Shown here piece after piece: positions 54,730 through 63,883 of a DNA stretch of 64,000 nt. Position 1 is the first letter of the stretch; every line of letters begins with the position of its first letter. The DNA lies in assembly GCA_021404785.1 (NCBI GenBank), contig QWHH01000010.1:1-64000 (forward strand). Reading direction: 5' to 3'. The translations under genes were made by a program, and so were the position numbers. The DNA is from Lysobacterales bacterium PRO7. Its GTDB lineage: Bacteria > Pseudomonadota > Gammaproteobacteria > Xanthomonadales > Rhodanobacteraceae. The notes beneath the pieces are model-generated. The model was not told the origin of the DNA, made no database searches, and saw only the letters and a list, made by a program, of their open reading frames with translations.

Positions 54730-55992
54730 CTACTGGTTCTTCACGCCCTGGTTCTTCAGTGCTTCGAGGCCGGCGAGGTTGATGCTGCCGACTGCGGCCT
54801 TGAGCTGGTCGATGCTGTCGGCGTTGCCGTTGACTTTCACGCTGAAGCGGTCGCCGAGGACGATGCTGAACTCGCCGTCCTTGTTCTGGCTGTCCCACTG
54901 CTCGTGGACGAGGCGGCCGTCCTGCTTGTAGGTCTTGTCGTAGCCGTGGTCGGTTTCCTGCGAGGATTCCACGCCGACCGCGCCGGCCAGCGCCATGATG
55001 CCCTTGGCACTGCCGGTATCGGCGATTTCCAGGTGCAGGCTGCGCTGGCCATCCGAATAGGTGGCAGTCGCGTTGGACACCTGCATGCCCATCGCGCCAT
55101 TGCGCTCGACCGACATGGACGTGCGTTTCATGCCGTCCAGGGTTTCCGGCACGAACGGCTTGAGTGCGTCCGGCGCGAGCGCCTCGACCTGCGAGCCGCC
55201 GCCAAGCACGGCGCCGAGCATCTGGCCGGTCGCCTGCGCCTGCGCGTTGGCGTCGCCGGATTTCTGCGCGGCTTCCATGTTCTTGCTCGCCTTCTCAGCC
55301 GCCGCGCCCATTGCCGCGAGCTTGCCGAGCGCACTGTTGGAATCGATGCTGACGCTGCCGTTGTCGCTGCTGCCGATGTGGATGCCGCTACTGGCCGCGC
55401 CGAACATCGCCGCACCGGTGAAACTGGCGACGATGAGCATGAGGATCCAGCCCAGCACGATCGCGCAGATGATGCTGACCGCGGTATAGCCGCCGGCCTT
55501 TTCAGGCGGACACTTCATCGTGTTCGGCAGGGCCAGGTACAGCAGGTAGATCGAATAGATGCCGCCGGCGAGCGCGATCAGTGCGCCGAGCCCCATGCCG
55601 AGGATGACGCCGACGCCAGCGATCCAGCTCGCAGTGTAGGCGTAGGCGACGGTCTTGAGCGCCTGCACCTGGTTCTTCTGCGCGCCGAAGGTTCCGGCCA
55701 GCGCGTCGATGATCAGCGCCATCACGAAGACCATCAGCAGCGACAGCACGTAATACACGATCATGCCGGTAATGCCGGCACCGATGCCGGTGTGCACGGT
55801 GACGCCGAACCAGGTGCTGCCGATGAGGCTGTTCTTGATGAAGCCGAACACGGCCGGAATCGCTGCCAGCACCACGATGTAGTTGAGGTACAGGCTCTGT
55901 ACCGTTTCCGTTTCGCCCGCGATCACGGGCCATTCGGTCTTCGGCGTCAACAAGATGTTCTTTGCGCGCGCGATGAGCTTGTTGAAATCCAC
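54730..55992 (-). CDS. Yip1-domain membrane protein
   Basis: 420 aa. The N-terminal part (about 1-200) is a Yip1-type domain with five membrane helices: TPKTEWPVIAGE at the start, then LYLNYIVVLAAIPAVFGFI and AYAYTASWIAGVGVILG. A soluble Gly/Ser/Ala-rich and helical C-terminal part faces the periplasm. The function is unknown. The start is a GTG at 55992, preceded by GGGGAG eight bases away, giving VDFNKLIARAKNIL as in relatives. Confidence 0.78.
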   Translation of the reverse strand: MDFNKLIARAKNILLTPKTEWPVIAGETETVQSLYLNYIVVLAAIPAVFGFIKNSLIGSTWFGVTVHTGIGAGITGMIVYYVLSLLMVFVMALIIDALAGTFGAQKNQVQALKTVAYAYTASWIAGVGVILGMGLGALIALAGGIYSIYLLYLALPNTMKCPPEKAGGYTAVSIICAIVLGWILMLIVASFTGAAMFGAASSGIHIGSSDNGSVSIDSNSALGKLAAMGAAAEKASKNMEAAQKSGDANAQAQATGQMLGAVLGGGSQVEALAPDALKPFVPETLDGMKRTSMSVERNGAMGMQVSNATATYSDGQRSLHLEIADTGSAKGIMALAGAVGVESSQETDHGYDKTYKQDGRLVHEQWDSQNKDGEFSIVLGDRFSVKVNGNADSIDQLKAAVGSINLAGLEALKNQGVKNQ

Positions 55993-56160
55993 GATCAGTC
56001 TCCCCGTTGAAGCCCCTGTGTCCGCGCATCTTACTAGGTTCAGCGCCAAAAATAATCGCACCGGTTCGTGACATGGGCGTGATCCGGCTCACGCCTGCCA
56101 CGCCGATTGGTGCGCATCTTGCTAGACTTGTTGCATCGCATTGCCGCCGCAGGATTGACC

Positions 56161-56376
56161 ATGTCCGCCACCGCAGCTTCCGTTTCCGGCGCCGTCCGGC
56201 TCATTCCGGCCAACGCCGAGCATCGCTATAACGTCACCCACGCCGACCTGCCGCTGTCGTGCCCGATGCCGGGCATGAGCCTGTGGAATTCGCATCCCAA
56301 GGTCTATCTCCCGGTCGAAGCCACCGGCACCGCGCAGTGCCCCTACTGCAGCGCGGTGTACACCCTGACCGATTGA
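56161..56376 (+). CDS. zf-CHCC zinc-finger domain protein
   Basis: 71 aa. It matches the zf-CHCC pattern (NDUFS6-like): LSCPMPGMSLWNSHPKVYL, then CPYCSAVYTL, with Cys and His ligands in place. Small proteins of this type are common in proteobacteria and of unknown function. The ATG at 56161 gives the expected length. The GT4 gene starts eight bases later, so it heads the LPS gene cluster. Confidence 0.87.
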   Translation: MSATAASVSGAVRLIPANAEHRYNVTHADLPLSCPMPGMSLWNSHPKVYLPVEATGTAQCPYCSAVYTLTD

Positions 56377-56384
56377 GGCCGCGC

Positions 56385-57497
56385 ATGTCGCAGCGGCGCT
56401 TGACTGTCGTGCAACTGCTACCGGCGCTGAACGCCGGCGGTGTGGAGCGATCGACCCTGGAAATCGGCGCCGCGCTGGTCACGGCCGGGCATCGTTCCAT
56501 CGTGATCAGCGCCGGTGGCCGCCTGGTCGAACGCCTCACTGCGCAAGGCAGCGAGCATGTCGCGCTGGATATCGGCCGCAAGTCGCTGTTGACCCTGCGC
56601 CACAGCGGCACATTGCGCCATCTGTTTGCGCAAATCGCGCCCGACATCGTGCATGCGCGCTCGCGCCTGCCGGCGTGGCTGGCCTGGCGTGCGCTGCGAA
56701 AAATGCCCGCGCCAAAGCCGCACTTTCTCACGACCGTGCACGGTCTGAATTCGCCGGGCTGGTACAGCTCGATCCTCACCCGCGGCGAGCGCGTGATTTG
56801 CGTATCGAACACGGTCCGCGACCATGTGTTGCGCCACTACCCGCAGACCGAACCTGCGCGCCTGACGGTGATTCCGCGTGGTGTGGATCCGGTGGATTTC
56901 CCGTTCGGCTACGCACCGGACGAAGAATGGCGCAAGGCGTTTTTCGCGCAATTTCCGCAACTGGCGACCGGACAGCTGTTGACCTTGCCTGGCCGCGGCA
57001 CGCGCCTGAAGGGCCATGCCGATGCGATCGAACTTCTGGCCGGACTAGTCGCGCGCGGGCTGGACTGCAAACTGCTCTTGCTCGGCGCCGACGAACACGG
57101 ACGTACGGTCTACTTGCGCGAATTGCGTGCGTTGGCGCAGCAGCGTGGAGTCGCGCAGCGCCTGGTGATCACGCCGCCACGTGATGACGTGCGCGAAATC
57201 TATGCCGTGTCGAACCTGGTGCTGCAACTGTCGACCAAACCCGAGGCGTTCGGCCGCACCGTGGTCGAAGCCATCGCCCTGTGCCGGCCCGTGCTGGGTT
57301 ATGCGCATGGCGGCGCCGGTGAATTGCTGGCCGAGTTGTATCCGGAAGGCCGTGTGCCGCCGGGCGACATCACGCGCCTGGTCGAGCGCGCCGCCGAACT
57401 GCTGCGCCTGGCGCCGCCGATAGCGCCGCTCAAGCGCTTTCGACTTGCCGACATGCAGGCAGCGACACTGGATCTGTACGCGCAAGTTTCCGGATGA
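56385..57497 (+). CDS. GT4-family glycosyltransferase (LPS core type)
   Basis: 370 aa, GT-B fold. The N-terminal VVQLLPALNAGGVERSTLEIG and TTVHGLNSPGWYS precede the C-terminal nucleotide-sugar site LTLPGRGTRLKGHADAIELL and KPEAFGRTVVEAIAL, with the GT4 EX7E motif. It probably adds a sugar to the lipopolysaccharide core at the cytoplasmic face. The donor sugar cannot be told. It shares ATGA with the next gene, an O-antigen ligase-like protein. Confidence 0.87.
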   Translation: MSQRRLTVVQLLPALNAGGVERSTLEIGAALVTAGHRSIVISAGGRLVERLTAQGSEHVALDIGRKSLLTLRHSGTLRHLFAQIAPDIVHARSRLPAWLAWRALRKMPAPKPHFLTTVHGLNSPGWYSSILTRGERVICVSNTVRDHVLRHYPQTEPARLTVIPRGVDPVDFPFGYAPDEEWRKAFFAQFPQLATGQLLTLPGRGTRLKGHADAIELLAGLVARGLDCKLLLLGADEHGRTVYLRELRALAQQRGVAQRLVITPPRDDVREIYAVSNLVLQLSTKPEAFGRTVVEAIALCRPVLGYAHGGAGELLAELYPEGRVPPGDITRLVERAAELLRLAPPIAPLKRFRLADMQAATLDLYAQVSG

Positions 57498-58717
57498 AGG
57501 CGATGTGGCCGGCGTGGATCGTGCTCGGTGTGCTGGTCCTGCTGCCGGTCGGCCGCGCATCGGAAGCATTCATCGCGATCGGCGCGATCACCGGATTGAT
57601 CCTCGCCTGGCGCGAACGCGCGCAACTGCGCTCACACGCTGGCGTGCGTCTGGCGATTGTCCTGTTTGGCTGCTACTGGCTGGCCGCGCTCATCTCCGCA
57701 CCGGGCGCGGTCATGCCGGAAAAATCCTGGAGCACGGTCGCCGCGCTGCTGCGCTTTTTGCCGTTCGCAGTGTTCGCGTGTCTTGCCTTGCGCAAAACCG
57801 GTTGGTGGTCGCGTCTGAGCGATGCCTGCGCCGCAGTCGTGTTGCTCTGGCTGCTCGATGCCTGGGTGCAGATTCTGACTGGCTGGAGCATCGCCGGCGC
57901 GGAAACCGCTGACCGCTTGTCCGGCATATTCGGCGCGGGCAACCTCAAGCTTGGGCCGGTGCTGGCGGTGCTGTCGCCGTTCGTGTTCGTCGCTGCGCGC
58001 CGGCGCTGGGGCTGGCGCGGACTGGCCGTTGCGTTCGTGTTCCAGTTGATGCCGATCCTGTTCGCCGGCTCGCGTTCGGGCTGGATCATGTACGCGCTGG
58101 TGGCGCTTGCGTTCGCATGGATGCAAACGCGCGCGCCGCTGCGCTTCGCGGCATGGGCGTTCGCCGCCGCCTGCGCGGCCGTGCTCGGCATTGCCGTCGC
58201 CTGGCAGCACTCGGGGCGCTTCGACGCGCGCTTCGATCGTACCCTGCTTGCGCTGCAAGGTTCCGAGCATGCGCTGGATACGGCGTCCGCGGGGCGCCTG
58301 CGCATCTGGACCACGGCTGCGCGCATGTTCGCCGCGCATCCAGTCACGGGCGTTGGCGTGCGCGGGTTCCGCTATGCCTATCCGCAATACGCGCAAGCAG
58401 GCGATGCTTTCGTCGACGCGCAAACCGACGAAGGCGCCTATCACGCGCACCAGATCGTGCTCGAAGTGCTGAGCGAAACCGGCATCATCGGACTCGCGCT
58501 GTGGCTGATCGGCGCATTCTGCGCGATTCGCGCATGGTCGCGCGCGAGCGCGCATGCGCGTGAACGCGCGCTGGCGCCGGTGCTGGCGCTTGCCGTCATG
58601 ACGTTTCCGCTCAACACGCATCTCGCGTTTTACTCGGCGTGGTGGGGGCTGTTGTTCTGGTGGTTGATCGCGCTGTATTGCGCGGCGCTGGCCGCGGACG
58701 ATGACGCGCGTGCGTGA
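57494..58717 (+). CDS. O-antigen ligase-like membrane protein (WaaL/Wzy type)
   Basis: 407 aa with about 10-12 membrane helices and a large periplasmic loop between about 255 and 325 that contains GRLRIWTTAARMFAAHPVTGVGVRGFRYAY, the Wzy_C/O-antigen ligase signature (R..W..a...f..hP..G.G). It would join O-antigen to the lipid A core or polymerise glycan. Its start overlaps the GT4 gene and its end overlaps the GT2 gene, so the three are tightly coupled. Confidence 0.85.
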   Translation: MKAMWPAWIVLGVLVLLPVGRASEAFIAIGAITGLILAWRERAQLRSHAGVRLAIVLFGCYWLAALISAPGAVMPEKSWSTVAALLRFLPFAVFACLALRKTGWWSRLSDACAAVVLLWLLDAWVQILTGWSIAGAETADRLSGIFGAGNLKLGPVLAVLSPFVFVAARRRWGWRGLAVAFVFQLMPILFAGSRSGWIMYALVALAFAWMQTRAPLRFAAWAFAAACAAVLGIAVAWQHSGRFDARFDRTLLALQGSEHALDTASAGRLRIWTTAARMFAAHPVTGVGVRGFRYAYPQYAQAGDAFVDAQTDEGAYHAHQIVLEVLSETGIIGLALWLIGAFCAIRAWSRASAHARERALAPVLALAVMTFPLNTHLAFYSAWWGLLFWWLIALYCAALAADDDARA

Positions 58718-59462
58718 AAAATTCTCACTCGTCGTCACCACGTTCAACAACGCGGCGACACTGGATCGCTGCCTGTCCAGCGCCGCATTTGTCGACGATA
58801 TCGTCGTGCTCGATTCGGGCAGCATGGACGCCACGCTGGAGATTGCGCGAACGTACCGTGCGCGCATTTTCGCCCAACCGTTCCGCGATTATTCGACGCA
58901 GAAACAATCCGCCATCGACAAGGCCGCGCACGACTGGGTGCTGCTGCTCGATGCCGACGAGGCGCTGACGGATGCGGCGCGTGTCGAAATCGAGCGCGTG
59001 CTGGAATCCCCCGAAGCTGCGGGTTTCCGCCTGCCGCGCCGCGAGCAGATGTTCTGGACCTTCCAGCATCGCTGGAGCTGGACGAATACGCATTTGCGCC
59101 TGTTCGATCGCCGCCGGACGCGCATGAATGCGGCGCCCGTGCATGCCGCGCCGCAAACCGATGGCCCGGTACGCACGTTGCGCCGCGCCGTGTTCCAGCA
59201 TTACGGCGAACCGGACATCGCCACCAAGGTTGCCAAGATCAACGCCTATTCGACCGGTCTGGTCGCGGACAAATTGCGCCGGCGCCAGCGTTTCCTCGGT
59301 GTGCGCATGGTCGCGTATCCACCGGTGTTCTTCATCCGCCAGTATGTCTTCAAGCGCTATTTTCTCAGCGGCTGGGCAGGATTCATCAGCGCCGCGACCG
59401 GTGCGTACTACGTGTTCCTGAAATACGCGAAGGTGTATGAAGCAAGGCGCCGGATTCAATAA
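58701..59462 (+). CDS. GT2-family glycosyltransferase (WaaE/KdtX-like)
   Basis: 253 aa, GT-A fold. It has FSLVVTTFNNAATLDRCLSS, DDIVVLDSGSMDATLEIA, DWVLLLDADEALTDAAR with the metal-binding DAD, and HRWSWTNTHLRLFDRRR. This layout resembles WaaE/KdtX enzymes of LPS inner-core synthesis. It starts inside the end of the ligase-like gene and overlaps the convergent acyltransferase gene by seven bases. Confidence 0.87.
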   Translation: MTRVREKFSLVVTTFNNAATLDRCLSSAAFVDDIVVLDSGSMDATLEIARTYRARIFAQPFRDYSTQKQSAIDKAAHDWVLLLDADEALTDAARVEIERVLESPEAAGFRLPRREQMFWTFQHRWSWTNTHLRLFDRRRTRMNAAPVHAAPQTDGPVRTLRRAVFQHYGEPDIATKVAKINAYSTGLVADKLRRRQRFLGVRMVAYPPVFFIRQYVFKRYFLSGWAGFISAATGAYYVFLKYAKVYEARRRIQ

Positions 59463-60352
59463 ACCGGCGGCGCGCCCTCCGGCCGTGTCTTGAAGCGCTT
59501 GTGCACCCACAGGTATTGCGCGGGCGCTTCACGCACCATGCGTTCAATGCAGGCGTTGACGCGCGTGGTGTCGGCGACGATATCGTCGGAGGGAAAGTTT
59601 TCCAGCGGCGCTTCAAGGCGGATCGCGTAGCCGCCGCGCGGCTCGCGCTTGTGGAAGAATGGAATCACTGCCGCGCCGGACAGCCGCGCCAGATGATGCG
59701 TGGCGGTGAGCGTGGAAGCGCTAACGCCGAAAAACGGTGCGAATACGGTGTCCTTGCCGCGCATGTCCTGATCCGGCGCGTACCACAGCGTGCCGCCGCG
59801 CTTTAGGTATTTCACGCTGGCGCGCAGCTCGTCTTTGGCAAACATCGCATCGGCATAGCGCAGGCGTGCACGCAGCACGACGCGCTCGAACACCGGATCG
59901 TCCATCACCCGGTACATGCCGGCTAGCGGTAAGCGTTGCGAAACCAGCCGCGCGCACAATTCCAGGTGCGAGAAATGTGCGCCTACGAGCAGTACGCCAC
60001 GGCCCTGCGCGCGACAGCGTTCGAGGTGTTCGAGACCTTCGATCGCGCACGGCGTGCGCGCGATTGCGCGATCCGATCCGAACCAGGCGAACGCGAATTC
60101 CACGAGCATGCAGCCCAGGTCCGCAAGATTGCGGCGCAATAGCTGTGCGCGTTCGGCATCGGACAGTCCCGGAAAGCACAAATCGAGATTGCGTTTTGCC
60201 ACTTGCCGCCGTGATCCTGGCAGGCGAGCCGTCAACGTGCCGAGTGCTCGCCCGAGCGCGATCAACGCGCGATACGGCAATCTTGCGATCAGGCGGACGA
60301 CGCCGAGGCCGATCCAGGATGGCCAGTGGCGCGGCGATGAAAGTTTCGGCAT
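59456..60352 (-). CDS. lpxL: Lipid A biosynthesis acyltransferase (LpxL/HtrB family)
   Basis: 298 aa. One N-terminal membrane segment is followed by the acyltransferase domain with the HX4(D/E) motif in GAHFSHLELCARL, the YRVMDDP block and PDQDMRGKDTVFAPFFG. It adds a secondary acyl chain to Kdo2-lipid IVA. Whether it is the LpxL or LpxM type cannot be told from sequence alone. The ATG at 60352 (MPKLSSPRHW) is preceded at six bases by TACAAT. It is divergent from waaA, the Kdo transferase that makes its substrate. Confidence 0.88.
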   Translation of the reverse strand: MPKLSSPRHWPSWIGLGVVRLIARLPYRALIALGRALGTLTARLPGSRRQVAKRNLDLCFPGLSDAERAQLLRRNLADLGCMLVEFAFAWFGSDRAIARTPCAIEGLEHLERCRAQGRGVLLVGAHFSHLELCARLVSQRLPLAGMYRVMDDPVFERVVLRARLRYADAMFAKDELRASVKYLKRGGTLWYAPDQDMRGKDTVFAPFFGVSASTLTATHHLARLSGAAVIPFFHKREPRGGYAIRLEAPLENFPSDDIVADTTRVNACIERMVREAPAQYLWVHKRFKTRPEGAPPVY

Positions 60353-60358
60353 GCCGCG

Positions 60359-60364
60359 ATTGTA
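60359..60364 (-). promoter_or_regulatory. -10 hexamer (TACAAT) ahead of lpxL
   Basis: TACAAT on the minus strand, six bases, then the ATG at 60352, implying a leaderless message. A TATACT on the plus strand at about 60379-60384 is a candidate -10 for divergent waaA. Confidence 0.4.
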
Positions 60365-60419
60365 GCGGGAGCGACCGTTATACTTGCGAACCTTTGCGCT
60401 TGGTCTTGCCCCTGCCTTG

Positions 60420-61718
60420 ATGCGCCTGCGCCGCTTCATCTACACCGCCACCATGTACCTGCTTACGCCGGTGATCCTGTACCGGCTGGCGATACGCGGC
60501 CTGCGCTATCCGGAATATTTCCAGCGCTGGCAGGAGCGTTTCGGATTTTTCGCCGATCCGAAGATCCACGACAGCATCTGGGTTCACGCCGTGTCGATGG
60601 GCGAGGTCAACGCCGCGATGCCGCTGATCGATGCGTTGATGCAAAGCTATCCGCGCACGCCGTTCGTGATCACCACGGTTACGCCGACCGGCTCCGAGCG
60701 CGTGCGCCGCGTGTATCGCGAGCGCGTGTTCAATGTGTACCTGCCCTACGACCTGCCGGCTTCGATCCGGCGCTTTCTCGACCGCGTGCGGCCGCGCCTG
60801 GCGGTGGTCATGGAAACCGAGATCTGGCCGAACCTGTTTTTCGAATGCCAGGCGCGCAACATCCCGCTGATCGTCGCCAATGCGCGCCTGTCGGAAAAGA
60901 GCTTTCGTGGTTACGGCCCGGTGCGGCCGCTGGCGCAGAGCGCCCTGGCCAGCGCGCGATACGTCGCCGCGCAATCGGCCACCGATGCCGGACGCCTGCG
61001 CGACCTGGGCGCCGAGCCCGAACGCCTCGGGATTTTCGGCAATCTCAAATACGACATGAGCGTACCGCCCGAACTTGGCGAACAGGCGCGCACGATGCGC
61101 GACGGATGGGGTGCGCGGCGTCCGGTGTGGATTGCGGCAAGCACGCACGAAGGCGAGGAAGAGGCCGTGCTCAAGGCGCACGCGATCGTGTTGCGCCAGG
61201 TTCCTGACGCGCTGTTGTTGCTGGTGCCGCGCCATCCGGAGCGCTTCAAGCCGGTTGTCGAGGAGTGCCGCAAGAGCGGTTTCGCCACCCGCACGCGCAG
61301 CGAAGAGCGCGCCGCCACGTCGGATACCCAATGTTTCGTGGTCGATACGCTCGGCGAACTGCTGCGCTTTTACGCTGCCGCAGACGTCGCCTTCGTGGGC
61401 GGGTCGCTGGTGCCGATCGGCGGCCACAACGTGCTCGAACCCGCGGCCTTGTCGGTGCCGGTCGTGGTCGGGCCGCAGACGTTCAATTTCGTGGAAATCA
61501 CGGCGAGCCTGATCGACGCCGGTGCCGCGCTGCGCGTGGACGATGAAGCCGAACTTGCCGCCACCGTGATCCGCTTGTTTGCGGATCCGGCATTGCGCAA
61601 GCGCCTGGGAACTGCAGGGCAGGCGGCTTTCGCACGCGAGCAGGGCGGCGTGTTGCGCACCCTGGAGATCGTGGAGCGCGTGCTGGAGGGCCCAAGCGGG
61701 CGCGCGCCGCTGGCGTGA
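60420..61718 (+). CDS. waaA: 3-deoxy-D-manno-octulosonic acid transferase WaaA (KdtA)
   Basis: 432 aa. It transfers Kdo from CMP-Kdo to lipid IVA. The N-terminal membrane anchor (about 5-22) is followed by ERFGFF, then HAVSMGEVNAAMPLIDAL with the catalytic Glu, METEIWPNLFFEC, ASTHEGEEEAVLKAH and FVGGSLVPIGGHNVLEPAA. Start at the ATG at 60420 (MRLRRFIYT); the frame extends to 60384 without family similarity. Full length. Confidence 0.95.
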   Translation: MRLRRFIYTATMYLLTPVILYRLAIRGLRYPEYFQRWQERFGFFADPKIHDSIWVHAVSMGEVNAAMPLIDALMQSYPRTPFVITTVTPTGSERVRRVYRERVFNVYLPYDLPASIRRFLDRVRPRLAVVMETEIWPNLFFECQARNIPLIVANARLSEKSFRGYGPVRPLAQSALASARYVAAQSATDAGRLRDLGAEPERLGIFGNLKYDMSVPPELGEQARTMRDGWGARRPVWIAASTHEGEEEAVLKAHAIVLRQVPDALLLLVPRHPERFKPVVEECRKSGFATRTRSEERAATSDTQCFVVDTLGELLRFYAAADVAFVGGSLVPIGGHNVLEPAALSVPVVVGPQTFNFVEITASLIDAGAALRVDDEAELAATVIRLFADPALRKRLGTAGQAAFAREQGGVLRTLEIVERVLEGPSGRAPLA

Positions 61719-61734
61719 CGGGCGGCGCCGCCCG
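61719..61734. terminator. Perfect 16-base GC palindrome between convergent waaA and tolC
   Basis: CGGGCGGCGCCGCCCG lies directly after the waaA stop and three bases from the tolC stop. It can fold on both strands but has no T-run, so a terminator role is only a suggestion. Confidence 0.35.
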
Positions 61735-61736
61735 AA

Positions 61737-63131
61737 TTACTGCAGCAATGCGTTGACCGACTCGATGTCCTTGATTGAGGCTTCGCCCGCCGCCTGCTTG
61801 AGCTGCAGGCCGCTGATCACGAACTGGTGGCGGGCCTGCGAATAGGCGCTTTGTGCCTGGAAAAGTTGCTGCTGGCTGAGCAACACGTCGACGATCGTGC
61901 GGGTGCCGACCTCGAACCCGGCCTGGGTGGCATCCAGCGCGCTTTGCGCCGACACCACGGCCTGCTTGGTCGCCTCGACTTCACTGATGCCGGCGAGCAC
62001 GGCGCGATAGGCATTGCGCGTGCCCGCAATCACGGTGCGTCGGGTCAGCTCGAGCTGATCCTGCGCGGCATCGCGCTGGAAGATCGCCTGGCGCACCTGT
62101 GAGTGCACCGCGCCGCCGCTGAACAGCGGCACGTTCAAGGTAACGCCGATGGTGGTGTCACCCGACCAACCATTGCCGGGGATGTTGCCGAGCGCGGTGT
62201 TGCCGAACGAGCGGTCGCTCGATCCCCACGATGGCGAATCGGTGCGCACCAGTGACGCGGTCAGTGTCGGCAAGTGGCCGGAACGCTGCGCCGTGATGTT
62301 GTCCTGCGCGGCACTGAGCGCGTATTGCGACGACGCCAGCACGGGACTGTTCTTGATCGCGGTGTCCACCCACGCCTGCAGGTTGTCGGGGGTTGGTTTG
62401 TCCAGCGGCAGGTCTTCGCGCAGTTTCTTCAACTCGCCGAAATCGCGGCCGGTGATCTGCGCCACCGCTTCGCGCGCCGTGTCCACGCCGTTCTGGGCCT
62501 GGATCACCTGGGCCACCGCGGAGTCGTGGTTCGCACGGGCTTCGTGCACGTCGGTGATCGCGGACAGGCCGACCTTGTAACGCTGCTCGGCCTGATCGAG
62601 CTGTTTGGCCAGTGCCTTCTCGTTGGATTGCGCGAACGCGAGCTGGTCGTCGGCGGTGAGCACGTTGAAGTAGGCGGTCGCGGTGCGCACGATCAGGTCC
62701 TGCACGGCGGCATCGTAGCCGGCGCCGGCGCTGCGCGCGTTTTCGCGCGCGCCACGCAGGCGCGAAATGTCGCCCCAGTTGAACAGGGTTTGCGTCAGCG
62801 TTCCCTGCGCGGTGCGCGAGCGGCCCTGGCTGTTGCCGATCGACGGTACCAGTGCGTAGTCGCCGTTGCCGGTGGGCTGGGCGGAAATGCTGGAACTGCG
62901 GCTGTCGCTGTGCTGGTAGCCAAGGCTTGCGCCGAGTTGTGGCAGCAACGGTGCGCGCGCGATGCCGACGCCGGCTTCGGAAGCGCCCTTGTTGGCATCG
63001 GCGGTCGCGAGCGTGGGATCGGCCTGGTGCGCTTGCTGATAGATCTGCATCAGGTCTTCGGCGCTGGCGGTGGTCGCGGCGGCGCCAATGGCAACGGCCA
63101 GCAGCGTCAGTGGGATACGTTTGTGCATCAT
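61737..63131 (-). CDS. tolC: TolC-family outer-membrane channel protein
   Basis: 464 aa. The signal peptide MMHKRIPLTLLAVAIGAAATTASA precedes two outer-membrane-factor repeats, starting EDLMQIYQQAHQADPTLATA; LKKLREDLPLDKPTP and VNVPLFSGGAVHSQVRQA are typical. It forms the trimeric exit duct for tripartite efflux pumps and type I secretion. AAGGA precedes the first of two ATGs (63131). It follows pcm by 31 bases on the same strand and probably shares its promoter. Confidence 0.92.
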   Translation of the reverse strand: MMHKRIPLTLLAVAIGAAATTASAEDLMQIYQQAHQADPTLATADANKGASEAGVGIARAPLLPQLGASLGYQHSDSRSSSISAQPTGNGDYALVPSIGNSQGRSRTAQGTLTQTLFNWGDISRLRGARENARSAGAGYDAAVQDLIVRTATAYFNVLTADDQLAFAQSNEKALAKQLDQAEQRYKVGLSAITDVHEARANHDSAVAQVIQAQNGVDTAREAVAQITGRDFGELKKLREDLPLDKPTPDNLQAWVDTAIKNSPVLASSQYALSAAQDNITAQRSGHLPTLTASLVRTDSPSWGSSDRSFGNTALGNIPGNGWSGDTTIGVTLNVPLFSGGAVHSQVRQAIFQRDAAQDQLELTRRTVIAGTRNAYRAVLAGISEVEATKQAVVSAQSALDATQAGFEVGTRTIVDVLLSQQQLFQAQSAYSQARHQFVISGLQLKQAAGEASIKDIESVNALLQ

Positions 63132-63162
63132 TGCAATTCCTTGAAGTTTGAAGCGCTTTCGC

Positions 63163-63822
63163 CTAGAGCGCGAAGCGTTGTGGTGGCTCGGCATGGCGCA
63201 GGTAGGGCAGGTCGGTCTCGAACAGCGCCAAGGCGTTCCAGGTGCCAGTGTCCGCCCGCGTGTACACACTCGCGCGCTGCGCGGGTGATTGCCCCGCGAC
63301 GGCGAAAATCCGGCCGCCGGGCTTGATCCATGCGCGCCAGTGTTGCGGCAATTCGAAGACCGCGCCAGTGACAACCATCACGTCGAACTGGCGTTTCGGA
63401 TCAAAGCCGCGCACGGCTTCGGCAGTTTCGACTTGCGCATTGGCGATGCCGGCAGCGGACAGGCGCGAGCGCGCGGTTTGCGCAAAATCGGCGTGCTGCT
63501 CGACACTGACGACTTCGCCGGCCATGCGCGCCAGGCAGGCGGTGAGAAAACCCGAGCCGGTACCGATCTCGAGCACGGATTCGCCGGGCTGCGGATCGAC
63601 GGCCTGCAAGACGCGGCCTTCCACGACAGGCTTCATCATGACTTCGTCGTGGCCGAGCGGCAGGCACAAATCGGCGAAAGCCAGATTGCGTTGCGCCGCG
63701 GTCACGAAATCCTCACGGCGCAGCGCGCTCAGCGTGCCGAGCACGCGCTCGTCGAGCACGTCCCAGGGACGTACCTGCTGCGCGATCATGTTGTGGCGGG
63801 CGATTTCGACGTTCAGGGTCAT
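63163..63822 (-). CDS. pcm: Protein-L-isoaspartate O-methyltransferase family protein
   Basis: 219 aa, SAM-dependent. It has MIAQQVRPWDVLDERVL at the N-terminus and the Rossmann motif VLEIGTGSGFLTACLARMAGEV, as in PCMT proteins that repair isoaspartyl residues. It is of the tolC-linked xanthomonad type, in which the substrate-binding Thr-Ser region is altered to LPLGHDEVMMKP, so isoaspartate repair activity is not certain. A well-spaced promoter lies just upstream. Confidence 0.83.
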   Translation of the reverse strand: MTLNVEIARHNMIAQQVRPWDVLDERVLGTLSALRREDFVTAAQRNLAFADLCLPLGHDEVMMKPVVEGRVLQAVDPQPGESVLEIGTGSGFLTACLARMAGEVVSVEQHADFAQTARSRLSAAGIANAQVETAEAVRGFDPKRQFDVMVVTGAVFELPQHWRAWIKPGGRIFAVAGQSPAQRASVYTRADTGTWNALALFETDLPYLRHAEPPQRFAL

Positions 63823-63854
63823 GGCGCTCGATTCCGGTGCCGAAAAGACTTGAA

Positions 63855-63883
63855 AGCATAGGGCTTTGCGGCGCTAGCGGCAA
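63855..63883 (-). promoter_or_regulatory. Sigma-70-type promoter of pcm-tolC
   Basis: On the minus strand TTGCCG (63883-63878), exactly 17 bases, TATGCT (63860-63855). The predicted start near 63848 leaves a 26-base leader before pcm. The remaining bases to the window end show nothing I can support. Confidence 0.6.
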